Source: Lytechinus variegatus (Eukaryota; Echinodermata; Echinoidea; Temnopleuroida; Toxopneustidae). Taken from it: a stretch of DNA of 64,000 nucleotides. This document shows, in pieces, positions 33,652 to 45,600 of this stretch (position 1 is the first letter of the stretch; each line of letters starts with the position of its first letter). A model generated the notes under the pieces. It made no database searches and was not told the DNA's origin. It was given only the letters and a program-made list of their open reading frames with translations. A program made the translations under genes and the position numbers. The DNA is taken from the NCBI RefSeq assembly GCF_018143015.1, contig NC_054740.1:49674740-49738739 (forward strand), in the 5' to 3' direction.

Positions 33652-36600
33652 CTACTTGCCAAAGTTTGATAATTTGGACCTCAGCTCCCGTACCCTTGGT
33701 GATTCATTGGTGGTCTTGGGGTCGATATTGTAGATAGTGGTTTGAATGAAGGTCCAGAAATTATGCAGTGGCCTTGCATAATGTAACCCGAATACGTAAT
33801 GCGTCTTGAAGAGCGTGTCAAAAGCACTGATGGGGCTAATGTCGGAGCAGGGAATTGCGAGGTGATCCACAATAACAAAGAATTGATCTATCCTCTCCTG
33901 GGACATTCCTCTTGCAAGCAAGTATGGCTGCATCTGCTTATTCTTCCTACTCTCCAGAAAATGTTCAAGACTGGCACCACTCTGAAAGAAGAATTAAATG
34001 TACAAATTAGACAAGGGTCTTATCATACTGTATCAAACCATGGACTGCTGGGTATTGGCACTAAAAGTGAACCTTTGCATTGAGGATAAAAATGCTGGTG
34101 AAATATTTAGGGTGAAATTCTAAATACATGTACAAATTAACAATTTAACAAAAGCAAAAAGGCTGTTTATGGCATCTCTTTAATATCGCAGGTGCTTACT
34201 GCCTTTATGAAACATGTCTAATGCACCCCTTTTGGAGTTGTAATTAAGAATCATCAGTAGCCAAGAAAAATCTGAAAGTTCTATACCAACACAACCATAC
34301 CATGAAACAAGATAGTGGAATTTCTATTAGTGTTACTGTTACACAGGTTAATCAAAACCCCCTCCCCCGCATATTCCAAGCAAATGGACCAGCATTATTT
34401 GAATTGCTACACAGAGAAGACTACCTTCATGCTCAATCTGAACAAATTAATTTGAATCACATCATGATGACTTCTTTTTAACAATGACCTCACTAAACAT
34501 GCATACTGTATCTGCACATTGAACTTCTCCATTAAGGGCATGCATCAATGAATCTGACCAACCAAAAGGTAATATTAGATTTTCAATTTCAGAAATTATC
34601 CATTGCAGTCACAATCAAGGAATTCACTGCCCGGCATGCCCGCTTATTCACTCTGCATTTTAGTCTCTGTAATAAATTAAAGGAACATGTCAAAATAATT
34701 CAATAGCAACTACATACCTTTTGGAATTGTAGTAGGTGGTCGATTGCTGAGAGCACTGAAACCTTTGACAAGCCCTTCCTCCCCTGATTGACTGGTGGAA
34801 GTAAACAAAGCAGTATGAGAATCTCTAGCGTACTGGCATCCCAACCTGTATGAGAAATCAAAGAGTGCATGGAGTAACAACAAATAAAACTCACAATTAT
34901 AAAGGAGTGTTCCCATTGCAAATTGTGGACTTAATCCTATATCCAGACCTACGATCGAGCCTACATTAAATGGTATAATTTGGATTCTCATTAATGTGAT
35001 AACTTTAACCATAAGTCAAACCCACATTACTTTGAATCCGCCAACTCCTTTTATGCGATATAATCACAACACGATGTTTCATGACCTTTTTTTTTTCAAG
35101 TATCGCGCCACTTTTGAGACCAAATTTGTCATGCCTACTGTATGTGCATCACTTTGCAGCCCAACCCTTGAAAAGAATTTGTCAATTGCCAAAATTGTTC
35201 CAGAGTCCAATATGTCATTTTGGGTACAAATCTAATCAAAATTGTGTTTTTCAATTAATTCAAAGAAAATCTCAGATTTCTACTTTAAATGGCTAAAATT
35301 GATTTATTTAAGCAAAATGAAAATAAAAACCAAAAAATCATAAAACTAGAGAAATTTGACTGCCACACAGTCAAAATTCATTACAATTGGATCTTCCTTC
35401 CTAGAGTAAGTAGAGTTATGGGTAAAATTGCATTTTTTTTTTAAAGTTCATTGACCTTTGACCCTGGGCAAATCTGGTCCAAAATCTAATCAGTTCATCT
35501 ATATGTCATGGAGTATCTCTGAGGCAGGTTTGATGAAAATCCATTAGGGCATTCTTTAGATTATAACTATAATCGCTGTAATGAGGTAGGGTGTACGGAC
35601 TAGAAAGTGTGGATTTTGACTAAGTTCATTGACCTCTGACCCTGAGCTTTGACCTCTGACATCTTCTACCTTGCCAAATTTGTTGCCATATAACTTTGAA
35701 CTTTCCTACCAAATTTTATGTTGGGCCCTCCTAGCTAGAGTTATGGGTAAAAATGTCATTTTTTGGTAGTTTATTGACCATTGACCTTTGACCCCAAGCT
35801 GATCTGGTCTAAAATCTAATCAGTTCATCTACATGTCATGGAGTATCCCCGAGGCAAGTTTGATGAAAATCCATTAGGGCGTTCTTTAGATATTGCCGGA
35901 ACGAGGTAGGGCGTACGGAGGACAACCCCGAAAACATAATGCCTCTAGCACCCTTTGGGGCAGAGGCATTAAAAACAACAAAAGTTCAAACATTCCCCCC
36001 CGCCCCCCCCCAAAAAAAAAAAAACTAGATGAATCTTCGACCACGCGTGGTCGAACTTTATGCCTCCGCCATTACCAGATCAGAAATAAATGGCACTTCA
36101 TGTTGCTTTATTTTCATTTATACAATGACATCTTTGACCTTGACCTTTGACCTTGTGACCCCCAAATCTAATGAGAGTATTGCCCTTTCCATATGCATAC
36201 ATGAGCCAAGTTTGTTCAACCATCAAATGGTTACTGAGTTATCACAAGAACGAACCATTTCTATGCACATAATGACCTCTATGACCTTTGACCTTGAGAC
36301 CCCAAAATCTAATCAGATCATTGTCCCTTCCATATGCATACCTGTGCCATGTTTGAGGTTGATCGGTCAAATGGTTGTTGAGTTATGGTGAAAACGAACC
36401 ATTTCTATGTACATAATGACCTCTATGACCTTGGACCTTTGACCTTGTGACCCCAAAATCTAATCAGATCATTGTCCCTTCCATGTGCATACATGAGCCA
36501 AGTTTGAAGCCAATCTGTCAAATGGTTCTTAAGTTATCGCGAGAACGAGCCATTTTTAAGTGTATTATTACCTCTATGACCTTGACCTTTGACCTTGAGA

Positions 36601-39600
36601 CTCCAAAATCTAATCAGATAATTGTCCCTCCCATATGCATACCTGTGCCAAGTTTGAGGTTGATCGGTCAAATGGTTGTTGAGTTATGCTGAAAACGAAC
36701 CATTTCTATGTACATAATGACCTCTATGACCTTTGACCTTTGACCTTGTGACCCCAAAATCTAATCAGATCATTGTCCCTTCCATGTGCATACATGAGCC
36801 AAGTTTGAAGCCAATCTGTCAAATGGTTCTTAAGTTATCGCGAGAACGAGCCATTTTTATGTGTATTATTAGCTCTATGACCTTGACCTTTGACCTTGAG
36901 ACTCCAAAATCTAATCAGATCATTGTCCCTCCCATATGCATACACGAGCCAAGTTTGAAGTTGATCCGTCATACGGTTCTTAAATTATCGCGAGAACGAA
37001 AACGGGACGGACGGACGGACGACCCGAAAACATAATGCCTCCGGCAACCACCTACGGTGGGCGGAGGCATAAAAATTCATAGGAAATTCATAAAAAATAA
37101 AATATATAAGAAATTAATTTAGATACCAAATTATTCAATTTACATTTGTCAAGAATATTAAAAGGAATATTTGAAAAAAAAATCAGCCTAATGGGAGCTT
37201 TAATTAGTGATTCTAAGCCCCCATCCCCTTATTTTACACATAACTTTGCATAATTAATACATACATTTTCATATATATATAAAATATATTAATTTTTTCA
37301 GAGAAATTAACATTTTGACAAGAGTAAGAGGCAAGCGAGGTGCATGCCCATTTTTGTTACAATCCTGCATTCTATCTGGGTGGCAGAATCCCCCCCCCCC
37401 CCCCAGTTGTGATGGGTCTAAATAACAGGCTCTATTTGGGTTAAATGAAAAGTGTACATTAACATGCATGTACCTTGACTATCAGCAAGTGGGGATTTGG
37501 ATTTTACGTCCAACTCGTCCTCTGATTCCATGACCTGATCCTCGTCTGAATCCTCTGAATCAATCTCTTTCAGCTTCCCATCCATTAACTTCAACAATGA
37601 TGCTGTAGTTTCAGCTGGTGCCTCTCTTGCTAACTCAACAATAGGCTTCACCATGCTTGGCCACTGTTCCAGAAACTTGTTAGTGTTGTTGGGCAGCAGG
37701 AGACCAAAATCTATCTCCACCTGCAGTGGCAAAATAACACATATCATGCACTATGAATAAAACATTTCAGGAATTTGGATTTATTTAAAGTTAAATTTTT
37801 CAAACCTTGATAAATCCTGGCAAAATCACTTTTACAACATTTACTTGATTGTGAGGAGGGCAAATTAACAGAGGTTTTTATTATTATTATTTTATTTTGT
37901 GTACCTGGTTCAAACACCCACCTCCTCATGCCTCAACTACAGCAGAACCTACGCCAGAATCAATGACAGATGTGACACATTCCTTACATCATTCTCCCCA
38001 CTCGATTCACTAAACTGGTACAGCCTACCACAACATTATGATTCTATAATCATTATTTAGAAATAAAGTTACCATAAAATGTTCTACCAAATTCCAGACA
38101 GCATTACTGGCACTACAACACGCACCTAAGCCATCCAAAGAGACTAGAACTGTTATTCAGCAGTTAGCAGCACACCCTTTCGTTTTACTCCAGTAGGATA
38201 TTGTTTAGAGAACATATCTAGATCAAGATGTACAGTAACAAGCAAATTCAGAGTATTGTGGTCCCCGCTTTCTGGTAAGCTGTGAAAGATCTTGCTACAA
38301 GTCATAGAAATACGAGATATGAAAGCAATCTATTTTGGGAGGATAAGAAAACTGATCGTAAGGGCGAGAGTTGGGGTGAATTTTCGGAAGCCTCCCGATT
38401 TCATCGGGAGGTTTGGCATCTCTGTTAATGTCCCCTCGCTGTCACGAAAGCGGGGGATGGACAATAAATTCAATTCTGTGCATTTTTTTTTATCATCCAA
38501 TTGTTTTCCATTTTTACATGTGATGAGATAAAAAGTAATACTTACCAACCCAGGTACCTTCAAGAATTTTGGAAATTCCATGATGATCTTTCCAGCTGTT
38601 TTTGATTCGTCAACCATTTGCCGTCTTAAAGCAGCTGTTGTTTTCCACTTCTCCTTTATCTGCTTCATGACAGCTGGATCATCAGCTGCTGGAGTGTGCT
38701 TCAACCAGTTGACATCTGTTGTTTTATCATGCAAGTCTTCATCTGGTACCTGTGTTGCCCTCTTGCATAATGGACCACCTGTTGCTCCTTCATTGGCACT
38801 GCGTTTTGATGTACGCGACGTTCCTCTGTTCAAATTCTTGATTCGATAGACCAGGAAGCCCATGTTCCTTTTCTCATCATAGAAAGCTTCCTACAAATAA
38901 TTACAATACAGATCATAACCATTTTAATGTGTCCTTGAAATCACACCACTCATAAGAGTAGCAAATTCATGACAAAAAAGTAGGAAAATCAATTTTGTTT
39001 TATTGCTCCCCTTTTCTTTTGTAGGCTAATCGCTCAGCTTATGCAAAAGTCACCCTAAGACTATAACGTATGGCATGGGCAGCAGCACCATATAACACAT
39101 GTTAAGAATTAAGGACATATATCCACAAATCATATGATTTACCAAAATTATCAAGAAGAATCACAATGTTTCAAGACACAAAAATACAAATCTAAAAATT
39201 TCCATAAATAGCTCATCTCAAACAATGCAATAATGTATTTTTCAACTCCTTATTCCAAACTCAGAAAAATTAGTTTGGAATTGGACTATTTCTCAGCTAC
39301 TGTGTATTGTAGCTATGCCAGATCCCAAAAATAAACTAACAGAATATCAAATTAAAAAAGTTTTTGACATCTAATTTTCGCTCCTAAAAAATAATATAAA
39401 CACGTAACATAAATAAGGCATTTTGGTAGCTATATTCTCTTCATCCTATTAATTTACAACCTTATTAGATTCTTTTACTTTTGATGTAACAAGAGACAAC
39501 AAGAGCTGGTGTACAACAGTGTACAGCCAAGAAAGAAACAGTCCGTTCCCTTTTCAAACTAGGCACAGAATGAAGTGCACAAAACCTAAAAATTCTCTTC

Positions 39601-42600
39601 TCTCGTCTACTGAATGCCCAGCCCCAACTCGGCATCTGATTGGCTGACTCAGATGACGTAATTTTGCGCGGTCATTTTGAATGGGGAAAAGTTCTGCCCA
39701 TTCCAGTTTCTCAGGTAGCTCACGTAATGCAAACTTCCCTGCATTACGGCATTTCCAAAAAATACCCATACCCCACATGCACTATTCTACCGTTTCTACG
39801 TTGTGCTGGCCATGCTAAAAATAGCAACATCGGCATCCGTTGCCAAGCCCTGACTAGCTAGCAGTTGAAACGGAAATGGCTAATTTCTTATCAAAGCTTG
39901 AACTTTAGTTATCAAAACACAGCGAATGTCAAATTTGGTTATTAGGGCTAATAAAATTATCTCCCACTAGTCAAATGTTTTAAGAATTTGCCTCATTCAA
40001 TATTAAGCATGAATTCCATTAATTTACACCGACACAATTTCTTGTTGTCTTGCAGCAAAACTAGTACATGTAGTTTACAACCACTCAGCTGTTTGTGATA
40101 TTTGTGTAAATGTATACTAGCTCTCATGAATATGAAATAATAAGCAGCCAAGACAAGCCTACATTTATGTGCATGAGTGAATCTCTTTTGTCTAATGTAT
40201 TAAATAGATACATTAATTTTGAAATTAGCCAAAAAGTAATATTGACTTTTGAAAAAAAAAAATATGGGGGTGGACTTGATGCTCTGTAATTTTAGATATT
40301 AATGGTATATACCCTAAGGTTTCAGAATCTGTGAAGTTTCTCCAGCTACAACTTTCATTTTTGACCCCCAGTGAGACTAAAAGTGTACACTTAGCATGAA
40401 ATGACCCATATACCCCCTTCAAACTTTGTTTGGCAGGGGTATAATAATAATAATAATAATGATGATGATAATGATAATGATCGAGTGCCCAAGGAATACA
40501 TACCTCTTAATGCGACAGTCTTGGGGTCAAGTTTCCCTCAAGACAAGTCTCTTTTTCCAGTTAAAATTCGTAAAATAGCCACAAAATTCCCTTATATCAG
40601 AAAATGTAAACTTTTATTTTCCTTAGTACTATAGGGAGCCGAGAGGGAATTATTGTAATCAGGACATTATTTTCCCTGAAGGCCGACATTTCTGTGAATT
40701 AGTTTTAAATATAAATTTGCTTGAATTTGAATAAAGTACTTACATGGCCTCCTATGGTGTGTGGATCTTTAAGAGACGGGAACAAGTTTACGACTCCACG
40801 GGCATACTTTGTTTTTACTTCAGAGCTGGGTGTTTTCCTGTTTACCAATTAAAAGAAAAATTATGGCATTATAGGCAAAACATAACTACTGATACTGCCT
40901 ACCCACTTGAAAATTGCGTTTGTAGAATGAAATAAACCAAAATTCTACCGGCATTGGAAATGATTGTTAGAGTAAAACTTGTAAATAAGCACATTTTGCA
41001 TTGTAGTTAATTTAGGCATATAAATATGCTTCGATTCTTTCTAAGTTTTTTGTTTAAGTTCTGACATATTTGATTATGTTTTCAACTTTTTTCATGGATA
41101 TTGAATTAGATTGTTTTAATTCAAGACAAATTACCATTACTACTGAGTCCTCCATGTTGGAACCATGTCAGAAAAGTCTGAACGGATGCAGTTTCTCCCA
41201 CTTGTAACTTATTGCAACGTAAAGGCGATATAATGCCAATAAACAACATGATTTTGTTACCTTTCGTATTGTCATGAGTTTACAAATGGTAACGCAATCC
41301 CCATTTTTGTTAGCATTTTTCCACCTTTACATTTGTACAAGTTATAACTTCTACATGTATATGAGCAGGCAAAAGTGCATCTGCTCTTCTTTGAAGAGAA
41401 ATCATGACATTATTAGGCTTTTCACACCTCAAAATTGGTGGTACTAAGGCATTTTTAGTACCACCATTAGTCCGGGACTAAATCCTAGCCCACCTCGGAT
41501 TCACACCTCTTTTTAAAAAGGTGGGTTAGCACCACATTTTAGTCCAGGACTATCTCTCGGATTCACACCTCTTTTTACGGAGGTGGGTTAGCACAGCATT
41601 TAGTCCGGGACTACCTGGTCCTGGTCAAAAGCAGGGTTAGCACACCAATTGGTGTGCTAACCCCGCAATTTCGGTGCTAAGCTTTGAGGTGTGAACGCAT
41701 AGTCCGGGACTAGATGACTTGCCTCATGAGAACGCAGGCAACTGTGCACCAGCCAATGAAACGGCAGCACGTAATTCATTCATTATCAGCCTGGCGCACG
41801 CTGGCTGACTGACGCTGGATGGCTATGCTCTACAAATTTTTGCTGCATATTTCACTATCTAGACGTCTTTTTTTTATTTTGTCACTAGACTATACGTGAA
41901 TTTTGGTATGACCCTAGATATCGCACAGGGACTGAATTATCGCGCGGGTGCCTAACTGCGTATAGCAAACAACAGTACGCGTGGAACTAAGCGCAAAAGT
42001 TGCCAATGCGCACATAGAATAAACAAGCCTGAATTCACCTCACTTCTTCGCTCCGTTTGTTTTGTACAGAGCCGACTTCGACAGAACATGTTTTTGTACA
42101 TATTATTATGGATAACAAAAAATATATTGAATTCACATTAAAACTGTACACAGATATCAGGTGCGCAATGTTTGCATCCCGCGAGCTAAAATGGAGCAAG
42201 AAAAATCACCTCGCGCATGAATGGCGCAAGGGGCCTCAACTCCAAATGCGCGTAAAAATCCCTATGGAGTTTTGCATGCAAAATACGCTGAGGACTATGG
42301 GTAGCTTGGAATTTTTAAAGACGTTTTTCGAGGGTTTATTTGCATATCAATACAGTGACGTCGGTTAAATTGATTACTTTGGCCAATCACATTCTGTAGT
42401 GAATTGACATGAACAATAACATATAAAGCGCACAAAATTTAACAACGCGCAATGCGCGTACAGACAGCGCGCCCCCAAATTGCCATTTTCGCTGCATCAG
42501 ACAAATTTTTCATTGTGTGTACAAAGTTAATGGGCGATGATGGAGCAGCGTGCACTTTTGACCCTCGAAAATTTGCTTCAATTTTCCCGGAAGTGACGCA

Positions 42601-45600
42601 GCGAGTTGAGCCTCTAGTAATATAATATCTAAGCTCTTTGGAATGGCGATACGCAGCGCGCAGTTCACGTATCATAGTGAAATTGCGGGACTTGATTCTT
42701 CTGAATTTTTTCAACAAATTTGTGGAGATAGACAGGTGAAATCGTGGAATATTTTGTCATTTATTAGCCAGACAAAAATTTTGGTGCGCGATATCTGGAC
42801 CCCTCAACCATACGTGGCAAAAGCCAAGCCCAGGTAGAAAAACACAAAAACAGCAAAATTTAAAGGATGCAACTTACCCATGCATTTCCATCATGTGGTG
42901 CACAAGCAGATTCACCAGGATTTTTCGGGTAGTATCTCTGAACTTGTTTTTCGCTTTGTATTCTGAAAGAACTGCTTCACCGGCTGGCGTTGCTTGCAAG
43001 AATCTCTCTATTAACTGAAAGAAAATACATGAGGTGAAAATTATACAGCTGTAAGCAAAAACTGGACATTTTGCCATCTCTTTAGTCTTTTTTTCAAACC
43101 AATTAAGTACAGTATTTAGAGGTCAGCCATGTTTTTACCATAACCCATATTCCAAGCACTGACAACAGCAAACGGGTAGAAAGTTAATACTGATCATCTC
43201 TTCGTGGCATAAAGTTAATTCTCACATACATGTAAGTGGCACCAAGTTTTCACTAGCTATTAACCCTATACGGCTGTACCTTGTTTAAATGTACATTGTA
43301 TGGAAGAGTTGGACTTGGATTTAATAAGTGAGAATATATACCGTAGCTGAATCTTCCATGGACGAAGTTAACGATGAGGCTGATACTGCAGGGGCATCAG
43401 ATGCTTGACTCCCTGGAGGACACTCCAATGATGAAGGTAGTGCAGAGGGTGATACTGCCGATGCACCAGGTGCTAGACTTCTTAAAGCACAGACTGATGG
43501 ATCGTCTAATGATGATGGCGGGGCCTCTGAAGGCAATGCAGATGCTGGTACTGCACTTCTAGCATTTGCAGTCTCTGAAAGGGGAAAGTCAATAATGTAT
43601 AACACAATTTACAACCAATTTTTTCACATCCCTTCCTCACAATCCATTATGGTGCAAAATTGTTTATAACATAAATTTTACCAACAATAAACAATGATCC
43701 AGGATGCATTTTTTTTGTAAAACTGTTGATCAATAATTTACGAATAAGGTGATTCCGTAAATTTGGACGTACATTTCACACACTATAATAGGCCATACAA
43801 ACAAAAATTTGGGTTGATCATTTGATTTTTTTTTTTAACCAAGCAGTGTGTTTCAGTGAGTAGAAAACAATCACACATGATTAGGGGCAACACCAGTGGC
43901 GGCACCAAGGGGGGGCATGGGGGGGCATTTGCCCCCCCACTCAGAAGCTTTGCCCCCCCAGTTGCCCCCCCCCAGAAATTTTGAGGACTGAAAAGAAAAA
44001 TTATACTGTAATTTGTAAATAAGTAGATGTTGTCATAAACATCATATTCAAGCTGTGAAGTGCTCTAAAATACCATTTTCCGCTCTTCAAAACTTCGATT
44101 GAAAACAAAAAAGTGGTTATTTTTGGCTCGCTCGCTTCGCTCGCCCATCATATTTTAAAATTTCTTTTCTAAAATGCAATTAAAAACAAGAAAAGTAGCC
44201 ATTTTGGCTCGCTCGCTTCGCTCGCTCGTCATATTTCAAAATATTTATTCGAAAAAGCGGCTATTTTTTGTTCGCTCGCTCACAAAATTGATGTTAAAAT
44301 GTGTGTAAGAGGACGCAAAAAAAAAAATTGACTGCCCGGCCCTGCCCCCCCCCACCATTTTCTTTTGCCCTCCATTTGCCCCCCCCACTTTAACAATCCT
44401 GGTGCCGCCACTGGGCAACACTGCAGTGACCTTGAAATAATGAAAAAACACTGTCCAGATGGACATACGCAGGGATATTATTTTTTTTCTGACGTCTCAT
44501 ATAAATTATAAAAACTCTGTGAATTCTTGCACATTTTTCTTCAAATTCAGTAATGGTCGTATGAAGTAGATGTCAAATGACAGTTAATTGCCAAGTAAAA
44601 TAGTGTTGCTTTTATATTTTGTGTTTAGGTATTAGATGTTTTTATTGTCGTAACGGACGTACACGGTTGGACGTACAATTTATCTGTGATGGACGTACAT
44701 GTATTAAACATATGGAGTACAAAACTGTTATAATTTTCTTCACATCTTACTCATGATTATACTCTATATGTATTGTATTAAACATAAAAATAAAGACATA
44801 TCATATGCCGATGTTTTCTCTTTGTATGTATTGTCCTTCAAATTTCTTATGCAGTTCGAAATATTTGCTCTTGGGTTGATACTTTTCCGGAACTGCACAA
44901 TAATAAAATTTAAGATTGTTGTGGCATAATTTGGTAATTTTACAAAAATAATTTTTTGGCAACTTACCAACTTCCCAATCTTCATTTTCTAAAAGGACCA
45001 TGAGTTCAACTGTTCCTCCTGTTGCCGTAAGAAGTTCTGCCATCACATCTTCTTCTACTTCTGCCCCATCACTGTTATCAACAAATCTTACAGACTGGTC
45101 TGAAGAAAATCAAAATTTAGTACGCACTGCAAGAAAGAAATTGAATTGAATTAAAATACAGAAGATACAAAATCAATACTGGAGAACTATCAATCTTGCT
45201 TCAACATTCAATGAACATGAACCATCAAATTTCATGGAAATCTGTGGTCAGGAATGTCAGGATTTAGCAGGACTTCATCTTTCACAGCCCACAGCTGAAC
45301 AAACGCAAACATTTTAGAACGAATCCCAGAATGTTTTTACATATTTTCATGCAATTGCTCAAGTAACTGATAGTAATAGTCGTTAACACCTTCCATGAGT
45401 GGCGATTTCATGAAACGAGTGGGGGGGGGGGGGAGACAGAGACAAAAGGCAGTAAAAACAAATTGAAACTGTTCCCATTAGTTAGCTTGCATGTAAAGTC
45501 ATGTTATAATAATTTACATGTATCTCCATCACAGTTACCTTGAATGATCAAAATCATTGAAACACAGTACAATAATAATAAGCTTTGAAATTCGAGGCTG

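Noticed and set aside
36029-37035. Several open frames with repeated TFDLVTPKSN-like peptides
   Set aside because: They follow the TGACC repeat unit and change with its copies; there is no start context, no domain, and the same peptide appears in every copy of the repeat.
36022-37073. Regularly spaced repeats that superficially recall a CRISPR array
   Set aside because: Units are ~150 bp with no unique spacers, in an animal genome with introns; it is a tandem repeat inside a dispersed element.
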